A DNA stretch of 64,000 nt, from positions 17,794,001 through 17,858,000 of the forward strand of contig NC_057764.1 in the NCBI RefSeq assembly GCF_010389155.1, read 5' to 3'. Position numbers and translations under genes: made by a program. This document shows positions 23,099 through 33,199 of the stretch, piece after piece. Origin of the DNA: Erigeron canadensis (taxonomy: Eukaryota > Streptophyta > Magnoliopsida > Asterales > Asteraceae). Every line of letters begins with the position of its first letter. Within the stretch, counting starts at the first letter, position 1. The notes beneath the pieces are model-generated. The model searched no databases. It saw only the letters and a list, made by a program, of their open reading frames with translations, and was not told the DNA's origin.

Positions 23099-24205
23099 AA
23101 AGAATTCATGGTTGTGGCATAGAAGGCTTTCTCATCTAAATTTTCCAACTATCAATACTTTGGTCAACAAGCATCTTGTTGAAGGCTTGCCAGACTATAA
23201 GTATGAAAGTGAGCATGTATGTCCTTCTTGTGCTGTTGGGAAGATTAAGCGAGTTTCTCATAAACCGAAGAAATCTCCAAATTCGTGAGCACCTCTTCAT
23301 TTGCTTCACATGGATCTTTGTGGGCCGATGAAAGTACAAAGCCGAAATGGGAAGAGATGCATCTTGGTTATTGTTGATGATTATTCAAGATATACTTGGG
23401 TCAAGTTTCTTGCATCCAAAGATGAAACAACTCAGATGTTGATTGATTTCATCACTTCTACTCAAGTAAATCTTCGACTACCAGTTCGTTACATCCATTC
23501 GGATAACAGTACTGAGTTCAAGAATGCCGTTTTTGATGAGTTTTGTAAATCCAAGGGCATTACTCACCAATTCCCTGCGGTTCGTACCCCACAACAAAAC
23601 GGTGTCGTTGAAAGGAGAAATCGAACGATAGTGCTTGCTTACTCCAAGTTACCATCAAATATGTGGGCTGAAGATGTTGACACTGCTTGTCACACTCAGA
23701 ATCGGTCCATTGTTAATCAGCATTTCGAGAAGACTCCTTATGAGGTTGTTAACAAACGCAAATCCGACATCAACTATTTTCATGTCTTTGGGTGTGTTTG
23801 TTATACTTTGAATGATCAGGAGAATCTTGGAAAGTACAAGAAGAAAGGTGATGAAAGTTACTTTGTTGGTTATTCCAAGACATCGATTGCCTACTGAATC
23901 TACAATCGCCGAACAAATACAATTCAAGAAACAATGAATGTTTGGTTTGATGAGATGTCGGGCATGATCTTTGAACAAGAAAGTTTGCTACCAACAAGTA
24001 ATGATCCAAGTACTTCAAGTACTTCATCAAGGACGTCTACTTTAGCATCTAAATTCAAGAAGTTTCCAACTCCAACAAGTGATGAATTAGATATTCTTTT
24101 TGAAGAATTCTACAATTTTAAACCGATTCATGATAAAGAACCTCAAGTCATCATTGAACCAATTCCGAAGAATGATCCAGTTCCTGACAACAATCATGAA
24201 TCATC
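23099..24205 (+). pseudogene. Copia-C integrase, truncated pol
   Basis: The zinc-binding domain starts LWHRRLSHLNF near 23112, with CPSCAVGK near 23220 completing HHCC. The core domain has all three catalytic acids: HMDLCGPM (23307-), HSDNSTEFKN (about 23497) and QQNGVVERRNRT (about 23590). Six or so codons are missing after RNRTIV. The main frame 23301-23897 ends in TGA after GYSKTSIAY and resumes at 23934. At about 24205 the element stops; the reverse transcriptase that should follow is absent. Confidence 0.87.
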
Positions 24206-24278
24206 ATCAAGAATTTGATTGTGGCCTGTCACCAACAAAACTTCCCTGAAGTTTACTCCTTTCCTTCTTTTCATGTAA
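24206..24278 (-). pseudogene. SIRE-B ORF3 fragment between Copia-C and SIRE-D1
   Basis: On the minus strand this continues, in frame across the D1 target duplication TGTAA, the ORF3 fragment ending at 36623. It reads VNFREVLLVTGHNQILDD, matching INTKEVCRLMGHTEIVDE of D1 ORF3. It ends at the breakpoint with Copia-C. This piece shows that D1 inserted into B ORF3 and not into C. Confidence 0.75.
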
Positions 24279-25256
24279 TGTAAAGTCCCTCACTCGATAG
24301 TTTAACCCACAAGTGTATAATAACAAGTCAAGTAATCATTAGAGATGACTAGTATTAAATGTCAAGTAAGCACTAGATTGGACTAGTATTACGATTAATA
24401 TAAATGCAAGAATATATATAACGTAATACGTACTTAAGCAATATAAAGATAAACAAATAAGTAAATGGTGACACACAATGTAATTTTCAAATGTATTTTA
24501 TTTATTGATGTTAAATAAAATACAAGGTTGTTGCGGAACAAAATATTACAAAGTAAGTATCTAAACAACAATGAATTACAAGTGATCTAATCTTTGCTAA
24601 ATAAACTCTTTGATCGAAATACTTAAAGTTCTGAAGTATGACTGCTTAGAGAGTATTTGAGCAAAGGCACCAAATTGCAAAAGTATATTATTTGGACGAG
24701 GAAGTGACTTGGTATTTATAGGCAAAAAGAATAAATATAATATTCTTTTTGCCATATAAATATGGTTACATGCATTTAAGGAAATTACATTAATTCCTTA
24801 AAAGCATTGATTAAAGTACAAGAATAAAGTCACACGACAGTGACTTGTCTTCTAATTAACCAACCACCTTTACATGCGTGTAAGGCTTTCAACAAAAGAC
24901 AAATGGACTGTCCGGTTAAAGGCATGTAAAGGCATAAAGTCAATTCCTCGTAATCAGTGTTCAGACTTGTAAGGTCTAGAACACTGACAAGGACTCCAGT
25001 CAGGAGATCTGGTAAGTCTTCTAGTGAGCTCCGCTATTTGTCAGACTTCTTTCTTCAGACTTCAGTCTTCGACTTTAGTGAGAATGTTCTTCAATGGAAA
25101 GATCTTGACTGGAGTGAAGTCCAGTGAACAAATCTGGTGGAATCCAGATTTCTATACAAGTAAGTTGTTTACTGGTCTTCACATAATTTTTGGACAAATC
25201 CTCAGAGGGCTCCATTAGATACGTCTGGAGCGAGTTCAGTAAATCTGGACCTAACA
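24279..25256 (-). repeat. SIRE-D1 3' LTR (978 bp)
   Basis: The minus strand starts TGTTAGGTCCAGA at 25256 and ends GGGACTTTACA at 24279. A TATAAATA box lies on the minus strand near 24713-24720. The U3 part has many CTGGA/TCCAG and CCAGT/ACTGG words. Confidence 0.95.
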
Positions 25257-25269
25257 AATTCCCCCTATT
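25257..25269 (-). promoter_or_regulatory. SIRE-D1 polypurine tract
   Basis: AATAGGGGGAATT on the minus strand, abutting the 3' LTR; identical to those of B and D2. Confidence 0.93.
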
Positions 25270-25554
25270 TGTTTAGAAATTATGCAAGGATTTCCAAGCT
25301 TGTATCTATACAAGTTTGTGCTTGAAAAATCCTTGAGAAATTTGACTAAGTCTAATTTAAATTTCTGGAGAGCCACTTTATAGATCATTAGTGTTCCCAG
25401 TTTGTACATTTTGATTTCTAGACTTAATCTGGATAAGTACTTGTAAAAAAAATAGGAATTGCAACTTATATTTACAGACATCAACTGGAGGAAAGTTACA
25501 ATTTTATCAACATGAAAATAAATACAAGTACAATATTAGAAACAGGCCTTTTTC

Positions 25555-28500
25555 TTTTCAGCATGCCCAGATGGCTCTTCAGTGGCCTTCCTCTTTACAC
25601 CTGGAGATGAAGACAAAGTAAGAGAAGTCCTTAAGCCCAGCTCCATCTCCATCAACTCCTTCCTCATCTATTCCTTGCCAATCCTCATCCATTCCTTGCC
25701 AATCCTCTTCAAAATTACCCCTGAATGAAAGCCCAATCTCTCTTAACTCTGACCATCTAAAAGCCCTGATTGAGGTGTCCTTCCTTTCATCAGTAAAGTT
25801 CCCTTCTCTGAAGAGTTTGACATGGAACTTAGAGAAGTTATCATGATTTCCTGCCAAATGGATCTCAGCACCCATTATTGGTCGGACATCAGCTCTAAAT
25901 TGTGACAAATGTTCATACTTTTCCTTTGTTTGAGCCCTTTTCACCATTTCATCCACTTCCCTTGACACTTTTCTCTGTTCAGCCACTTGTTGAAATTTTT
26001 CTTTATTAATTCTTTCAGTTGTGTTCAAGGGAATGAAGGTACTGAGATCTGCATCTCTGGCAGCTTTGGATTTCTTGACTAGTGCGTTAGGCAAACCCTT
26101 AACTTTCTTCCTATATTCATGCTCTAGAGCTGTTGCATTACTCCTTCTTGTTGCTGGAGATTTTTCAGTTCCTCTCTTCTCTGAGCAATAAGATCCAGTA
26201 TGCTTACCCCATAAATTTCAGAATCATAAGCTTGTTCATCCTGAGCATACATGGATCGAATATAGACATCATCCAAGGCATCCAAACATTTCTTCAGCCT
26301 AGGATCATCCTTTATCTTTTTGTATACTTCAATTTGTGCCCAACCTACCAGCGTTGTAAGAATCCAGAGTCCCATGCCTGGCCATATCCAACTGGTGAGC
26401 AATCAAGTCATCTTTTAAATTTTTCTTGAAGATTTCGATTAAGATGCACTCATGCTCCAGTCTCTTTGCTTTGGCCTCATCAGCAGATACATACTCATCT
26501 GCCTCATTTGTTGGTTCCCCAGATACCACTTTCTTGTTTTTGAGACTTTTCATTGTTGTAGTGATATCTGGGAACTCTTCAAAAACTGGCTCACTGGCAT
26601 CAGTACCAGCAGCCTCTTCCTCAACTTGTCCACTGGCTTCAGTACCAGTGACATCTTCACCAATCACCTTCTTCCAAACCTCTATCTTCTTCCTGAGATC
26701 AACATTCTCAGTTCCAGAACCCGAACCTTCCCCCTTGGAAGCATCTCCAGACTGAAGATGATTCCACACCTGGTCCAGTGTATGTCTGTCAGAAGAGTCA
26801 AATGTACGACCAGACACTGGAGCGATGTTGTTCACAGTTTTCCTCAACTAGATCACTTCCTTTTTGATTATCTCAAGATCCTGAGGAAAGTGGCGAGGCA
26901 ACTGGGCGTCAATCATCTTCATAACTTCAGGCAACAACCCATCTCTGAGATTTCTAAGGAGAGTTTCAGACACCTCCTCAGTGATTTCTTTTAACATGTT
27001 TCCCCTGAACTTCCTAACAACTTCATCACTGAGGGTGCTGACCACTGAGTTTTTCTCCAGAGTTGGCCTGCTCTCCAGAGAGCTTATTCTGGTGGTTAGA
27101 TTATGAACATCACCAGCCAGACTTGCCAGAGGTTGAGCAACTTCAGTTTGAATGGTAGTCTGGACACTTCTTACCACATCCTCCTTGATACCCTGGACTG
27201 CAACTTGTATTGATTCAGAATTTCTATTTGTAGCCATGACAAGTTCATCCAGCTTCTCAAAGAAATTCTTCTCATTACCAGCAAAAACATTCATTTCTGA
27301 CTTAAGATTATTGGAAATGATAGATTTGAAGTCAGAAATAACTTGAGAAGACGCCTGAAGTGATCTCTCCAGGTCCGCCACCTTATCAAAAAGGCCTTGG
27401 ACCTCAGTTGAAGAAGAAGAGGAGAGACCACTGGAAGGATTGGTAGTTCTGGTGATAGTTGATACTGGCAACACCCTTGTGATACCTTCAGTTGGATGGG
27501 TGACTGCCAGTGGTTCAGAGTGTGGAATTTCTGGAACAGAGGGTGATTCAAGTGTTGTTGTTGTTTGTTCTGGAAGGGGTGTTGGTGTATTTACTGGGGG
27601 TGGAGGAGGCATATCAGATAGAATTGACTGGGAGAGGTGATCCAGCAGTTGCCACTGGAATTACTTCTTCAACAATCAGGGACCCATCAGCAGCCATGAT
27701 GTCCCCACTCTCAGCAGTTGCCACTGGAATTACAAGAGGTGATCCAGATCCTTTTTCTTGTTCACCACTTCCTTCTACTTGTACTGGGGAAGTGGTTACT
27801 AGGGCAGTCTCTTGACCCATTTCTCCAAAATCTTGATGAGTAGATTCTGGAAGGACTGATACCGGAACTCCGTCTCTCCTCAGACGACGAGTTTTATTTC
27901 TTGGCCTGGTGGGGTTAGGTGGAACTTCAACAATATCCACAGCAGGCTGTTGAAGATCTGGGGCGATCTGGGAAATAGGTTATACCCTTTCAGCAACAAT
28001 TTCCTCCTTATTAAGAGGCTCACCAGCAACCTCCTCATCCGGTGATGATGCAATTGCATCTTCTTGAATCCTAAACTGATAAAGCATCACCGATGGGATG
28101 TCGACCTCAGTAGGAGATGAGGTCAACTGGTTGAGGTCCCTTAAGTATTCACACATCGAAAAATGAGTTGTATTTACATTGTACTCATTCTTCAGGGCCC
28201 TTCTGAAAATGATGGACAGAAAGCGAATATATGGAATGAAGGCCTTCCTGCTCTTGACCCTCAGTCTGTGCACCAGATCATTAAAAAAGATCTGGGTAAA
28301 GTTCACCCTGTATCCATGCCATAGGCAGTAAGCAATCTAAAGCTGTGTCTGGTTAATCTGATCCAGACCTCCAGAACTGCCACCCAAACACTCAACCAGA
28401 TGAGTGAAGAAATATCTCCATGAGTCTGTCAGCCTGCTCATATATACAGTGCCTTTCCTGAGCAGCTAGCCATTCTCTTCCACTATCTCTGTGTGCCCCA

Positions 28501-28930
28501 TCAGCCTTCACACCTCTTTGGTATTGATTCCAGATGGAATCTCTATGGGTATCTCATTCTCATCAAAATAATTCATCCTAAGAGCATCTCTGAGGGAATC
28601 AACAGTAATGGTGAAGTGTTTGGTGCCATGCTTTAAGGTGTAGTAGATGGATTCATCACTTTCCACATACATTGCAGTATACCAGAATTCACAAAGGTAT
28701 TCATGGTACATTTTGCCCAGATTAAGAGTTAGGGCACCATAGAGTGGGCTACTTAAGAAGAAGGTGTTCAACCTTCCAATGATAGAAGTGGCGGTGTGAT
28801 TTGTTGAGAGTTTTGCCATCCAGTTATTCATATTTATGCGGATGGCATCAGCAGAAAGAGATATATGTGATGCCTTCTTGACATTATCGATAGGATTATA
28901 GTTTGCAGCAAGGAGATTTTTAGGAGCCAT
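25555..28930 (-). pseudogene. SIRE-D1 ORF3 (coiled-coil protein of unknown function), broken
   Basis: The ATG at 28930 (MAPKNLLAANYNP) lies 156 bp downstream of a TATAAATA box. Open pieces run 28508-28930, 27980-28306, 27614-27940, 26848-27612, 26329-26847, 26124-26402 and 25579-26094. Breaks include TGC to TGA after NTKEV (28508) and CAG to TAG near 26848. The N-terminal module (about 140 aa) has GRLNTFFLSSPLYGALTL and KMYHEYLCEFWYTA, shared with SIRE-B ORF3. The middle is Pro/Ser/Glu-rich, then a long amphipathic coiled-coil region, then a basic GVKRKATEEP tail. No signal peptide or membrane segment is visible, so it does not look like an envelope protein although it occupies the env position. 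Confidence 0.82.
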
Positions 28931-29085
28931 TATAGATATTATGAAAATGAAAGTGAAAGCTGAAATTTAAGAAGAGAGATGATGATGATTGGAGAGTAAA
29001 TGAAGAAGGAAATAAATGAAGGAATTTGAAGATTTGGGAGTAAATGATTTTTCGAGATGAATCTGAAAGTGAAGTTAAATACGAG

Positions 29086-29093
29086 TATTTATA
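29086..29093 (-). promoter_or_regulatory. Candidate internal promoter (TATA box) of SIRE-D1 ORF3
   Basis: The minus strand reads CTCTATAAATACTCG, with TATAAATA 156 bp upstream of the ORF3 ATG (28930). The same box lies 147 bp upstream of SIRE-B ORF3 (37180-37187), in a related leader containing AAATGAAGG-type repeats on the plus strand. D2 has lost it by deletion. Position and conservation suggest ORF3 is transcribed from its own promoter; untested. Confidence 0.55.
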
Positions 29094-29412
29094 GAGGAAA
29101 GAAAAAATGGAATTCAAAACGGTAAGTTTGAAAAAGTTCAAAACAGTTTTGATCGGTTTTGACATCCGCATTTAATTTTTTCCATCACACATAAATGTAT
29201 GACGGTTGACAACCCACAAAAAAAATACCCACTAACACTTTTTGTCTTCCCAAGGTAACAAAAACCATCATTTAAGTTGAAAGTGTCATGCTACGTAAGC
29301 TAAACAGTAACTGTCCAGATGAAAAATTTGTAAGGTTGGCATGCACTATCCTTAAATATTAAAAAGAAATGATTTGACACACACATACTCATTTTAATGC
29401 ATCTGGAGGTTA

Positions 29413-29488
29413 ACTGGACACTCCAGTTTCACTGGTGGATTAGTCCAGTAGGACATGCATTAATGGTACACTGGAGGGACACTCCAGT
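29413..29488. repeat. ACTGGA/TCCAGT palindromes in the SIRE-D1 spacer
   Basis: 29413-29427 is a perfect inverted repeat (arms ACTGGA and TCCAGT, 3-base loop). 29470-29488 is another (arms ACTGGAG and CTCCAGT, 5-base loop). Further CCAGT/ACTGG copies lie between and around them. The matching region of D2 is 49429-49505. Confidence 0.85.
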
Positions 29489-29886
29489 AAGTACCCAGAT
29501 TGACCGTTCTGGTAATCCTCAAACACGCACATCAACTAATAAAAAACAAATGAGAGGGACACATTTACAAAGCAACAAAAGTTACTTCAAACACGCACAT
29601 CAACTAATCCAGTATTAATGAGAGGGACACATTTACAAAGTACTAGAAACATTTTTCAGAAAATTTGTCCAGTGAGAAAATAAATTAATAAATTCCCCCT
29701 GAAACTTAGATATATATATATAAAAAATGTGGTCTAAGTCTTTCCCCTTGGAATGGTGATCCATAAATCTATTAGTGCAAAGATAGTATCACAAAGGCGT
29801 TCGATAGCTTTAATGGCATAGATTTATAAATCTGGAAACAAAGAACCCTGTCAGTGTCACAAAGGCGTTCATAACAAGGTTCCAGA

Positions 29887-30350
29887 TTAAGGGTTCAACA
29901 TTCCCAACTCACTGACAAGATTTTGAAAAGTTTTCTCATTCAAAGGTTTTGTAAAAATGTCAGCAAGTTGTTTATCAGTGGGAATAAAGTGGATTTCAAC
30001 ATCATTCTTCATTACATGATCGCGAATAAAATGATACCTGACATCAATGTGTTTCGTCTTGGAATGCATGACTGGATTGTTTGAGATAGCAATGGCACTG
30101 GTATTGTCACAAAAGATAGGAATCTTTGAATACTTAATACCATAATCAAGAAACTGGTGCTTCATCCAGAGTATCTGAGCACAACAACTGGCTACAGACA
30201 CATATTCTGCTTCAGCAGTGGATAAAGAAACTGAAGTTTGCTTCTTACTGGTCCAGCTCACCAGTTTGCCACCAAGGAAATGACATCCACCAGTAGTGGA
30301 TTTCTGTCTATCTTACACCCTGCATGATCTGAATCTGAATAACCCATTAG
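29887..30350 (-). pseudogene. SIRE-D1 RNase H
   Basis: The frame 29887-30261 holds SLSTAEAEYVS (with catalytic Glu), FCDNTSAIAIS (catalytic Asp), HSKTKHIDVRYHFIRDHV and TDKQLADIFTKPL. The front with LMGYSDSDHAGCKIDR sits in the preceding frame (30258-30839). A 1-base loss after KIDR shifts the frame near 30295. All catalytic residues are readable across the break. RNase H degrades RNA in the RNA/DNA hybrid. Confidence 0.92.
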
Positions 30351-31628
30351 ATCTAAGCTTGAGCCTTTGGGATACCAAAGACCCAAACTGGGAGTACCCT
30401 TAAGGTACTTCAGAATGCGCTTTACAGCCGCCAGATGAGATTCTTTTGGGTTAGACTGATATCTGGCACAAAGACATGTTGCAAACATTATATCTGGTCT
30501 ACTGGCAGTTAAATACATTAGTGAACCAATCATGCCTCTATAGACAGTGGTGTTCACTGGCTTCCCATCAGGGTCTGAATCTATTGTTAAAGGTGCAGAA
30601 ATAGGAGTTGATTTTGAGGGTGAAGAGTTCATATCGAATTTTCTTAAAATATCTCTAACATATTTTTCTTGATTAATAAAAATACCATCACTGGTTTGTT
30701 TAATTTGGAGTCCAAGAAAAAATGTTAATTCACCCATTAAACTCATTTCAAATTTTGAAGACATGATTTTTGAAAGTTTCTTGCACAAAGATTCATCAGT
30801 AGAACCAAAAATAATATCATCAACATAAACTTGTACCAACAGAAGATGACCTCTTTCACGAAGAATAAATAAGTTATTGTCAATTGCACCTCTTTTGAAA
30901 CCATTTTCTGATAAGTGTTTGGTCAGAGTATCATACTAGGTTCGTGGGGCTTGTCTGAGGCCATACAGTGCCTTGTCCAGACGATATACCCAATGTGGAT
31001 GCTTTTCATCAATGAAGCCTGGAGGTTGCTTGACAAAAACTTCTTCTTCTAATTCTTCATTCAAAAATTCACTTTTTACGTTCATCTGGTAGACCTTGAA
31101 CTTATGATGGGCAGCAAAGGCTAAAAAAATTCTGATGGCTTCTAACCTTGCTACTGGTGCAAATGATTCTTCAAAGTCAAGGTCTGTCTGGACGTACCCT
31201 TGTGCCACCAATCTGGCCTTATTTATGACCACATGCCCATCTTCGTCAACTTTATTCCTGAAGACCCATCTGGTTCCAATTGTTTCTTTCTTGCCAACTG
31301 GAGGAGGAACCAGATTCCAAACTTTATTTCGTTCGAACTGGTGAAGCTCTTCTTGCATAGCTATCACCCAGCTTGGGTCATTCATTACCTCGTCAATCTT
31401 CTTCGGTTCCATCAGTGATAAGAAGCTGACATATAAACATTGTTCACTAGAGGCACTTCTGGTCTGAACCCCTCTACTGGAGTCACCGATAATCTGGTTA
31501 ATTGGGTGAGCTTTTGTCCACTTAGAGTATTGACCAGGATTATTTCTTACAACAATATCAGTGCCAGACAATTTTAGCATCTTCATCAGAATCTGTAAGA
31601 TCACGATTTGCATCATGAAATTCTTCAT
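30258..31628 (-). pseudogene. SIRE-D1 reverse transcriptase
   Basis: RVT_2-type copia RT in two pieces. 30936-31628 has [55 protein letters not shown] and [11 protein letters not shown] to TAG at the APRAW position stops it near 30937. 30258-30839 has [12 protein letters not shown] (active site YVDD), [28 protein letters not shown] and KRILKYLKGTP. It lies between integrase and RNase H as expected. The linker upstream (31628-31560) has lost about 33 bases relative to D2. Confidence 0.93.
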
Positions 31629-32790
31629 TTAAAGGCATTTCTTGGATTACTGGCTCAAGATCAATTGAATCTGATACTGGAGGAGTAGTACGAACATCTG
31701 ATCCAATAACAAGTTCAGAGGATAGTTTGAAACTTATTGAAGGATAGAATGAGGTATTACTGGAAGGTTTTTCAAATTGCACTGGTTCCAAGTCAGGATG
31801 ACTGGAAGCATCCTCAGATGTATCTTTATTGAAGATGATAGGATCAGATTCAAAGATAATTGGACTTTCTGAGGGAGAATTAAGGGTTGGCCTTTTATTG
31901 ATTGCTTCATTTGACTCATCAAATGTGACATGTATGGACTCCTGGACCTTTTCTAGTCTTTTGTTGTAGACTCTGAAAGCTTTGCGAATGGCTGAATATC
32001 CTAAGAAATATCCCTCGTCAGCTTTGGCATCAAATTTGCCTAACTGACTGGAGTCGTTTAAGATGTATACTGGACATCCAAAAACGTGAAAATAACCAAT
32101 ATTTGGTTTTCTATTTCTCAATATTTCATAGGATGTCTCTTGTGTCTCTTCACGTATACTGAGCGATTTTGAGTATGACAAGTGGTTGCAATTGCTTCAG
32201 CCCAGTACATTTTAGGAAGACCAGATTCAGCAAGCATACTCCTGGCAGCTTCTATCAGCGTTCTGTTCTTTCTTTCTACTACAACTCCATTCTGTTTTGG
32301 TGTATGTGCTAATGAGAAGTTCTGGGAGATGCCAGTGTTAGTGCAAAATTTCTTCAGAGTTGTATTCTGGAATTCTGTTCCATTATCATTTCTTAACTGA
32401 CACACTTTTCGCTTATATTTGAGTTCAATTTGCTTGATAAGAGCGATGATTTCAGCAGCAGTTTCATTCTTTGATCTAAGAAATATTACCCAACAATATC
32501 TGGAGTATTCATCAACAACTACCAGGGTATATTTCTTTCCAGCACGAGTCTGAACATTCACTGGACCAAAGTGGTCCATATGAAGCATGTGAAGAGGTTC
32601 AGATATGCTAAAATTCTGTTTTGTCTTGAAACTGGTGCGTTTCTGCTTCCCCATCTCACATCTTCGACATGGCCTTTCCTTTTTGAAGGAAACAGAAAGT
32701 ATCCCATCTGCAAGTTGTTTTCTGGACAACTTGTTGATATTTTTGAAATTTAAATGGGACAACCTTTTATGCCATAGACAGTTTGTGTCT
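31558..32790 (-). pseudogene. SIRE-D1 integrase
   Basis: The zinc-binding part is LWHKRLSHLNF and CRRCEMGK (D2 has CPGC). The core has HMDHFGPVNV, QLRNDNGTEFQN and the third acid in NGVVVERKNRT, where one extra Val codon is present compared with B and D2. A frameshift near 32130-32180 separates it from the next frame (31558-32181), which carries the C-terminal GYFHVFGCPVYILN and GYFLGYSAIRKAFRVYN. It inserts the DNA copy into the genome. Confidence 0.92.
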
Positions 32791-33194
32791 TCATCAGCCT
32801 TGGTATAGAAACACTGCTCTGAAGGAGAGCTTTCCATATCCATAATGTACACATTCCCTTTTCTGGGAGCAATCAATACTAGCTTCCAATCCTTATTAAA
32901 TACGATGCCTTGAGAGATGTTAAATAACACCTGGTAGCCATCATCACACAACTGGCTCACACTTATGAGATTATACTTCAACCCATTTACATAAGCCACT
33001 TGTCTGAATTTGACTTGACCATTGTTCAGAACACCATATCCCTCAGTCTTTCCAGAACCATCATTTCCAAAAGTAATAGAGGTTCCGTCTGAAACTTCGA
33101 ACTCCTCCAGCAGGGTCTTACATCCGGTCATTGTCCTGCCAGCAGCGCTGCCAAGATACCAAATATATTTCTTTTGATTGCCCTGCACATCCAC
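32790..33194 (-). pseudogene. SIRE-D1 protease with active-site Asp replaced
   Basis: It reads IWYLGSAAGRTMTGCK where D2 has IWYLDSAAGRTMTGCK: GAC has become GGC, removing the catalytic Asp of the retropepsin. The rest is well conserved (SITFGNDGSGKTEGYGVLN, YVNGLKYNLISVSQLCD). It is in the same frame as the integrase. The frame is shifted relative to gag by one extra A near 33213, a lesion shared with D2. Confidence 0.92.
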
Positions 33195-33199
33195 CAGAT

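Larger units (their letters stand above)
17359..24205 (+). mobile_element. Copia-C: Ty1/copia element truncated at its 3' end
   Basis: 5' LTR (17359-17680), PBS, long leader, gag, linker with coiled coils, protease and integrase are present on the plus strand. RT, RNase H and 3' LTR are missing. The sequence runs into a minus-strand piece of SIRE-B ORF3 near 24190-24215. Because ORF3 codons on the two sides of C are not adjacent in D2 ORF3, one deletion seems to have removed the 3' half of C together with the middle of B's ORF3. No target duplication can be shown. The LTR is short (322 bp) for an element with so large a gag-pol. Lineage uncertain. Confidence 0.85.
28931..29886 (-). other. SIRE-D1 spacer between RNase H and ORF3
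   Basis: Non-coding. From RNase H towards ORF3 it holds a 69-bp tandem duplication (29519-29640, AGAGGGACACATTTACAAAG in both copies), palindromes built on ACTGGA/TCCAGT (29413-29488) and a TATAAATA box (29086-29093). It looks like a regulatory region for ORF3 (inference). Confidence 0.7.

Noticed and set aside
25555..28930. Envelope gene of an endogenous retrovirus
   Set aside because: No signal peptide, membrane anchor or glycosylation-rich ectodomain; long coiled coils instead.
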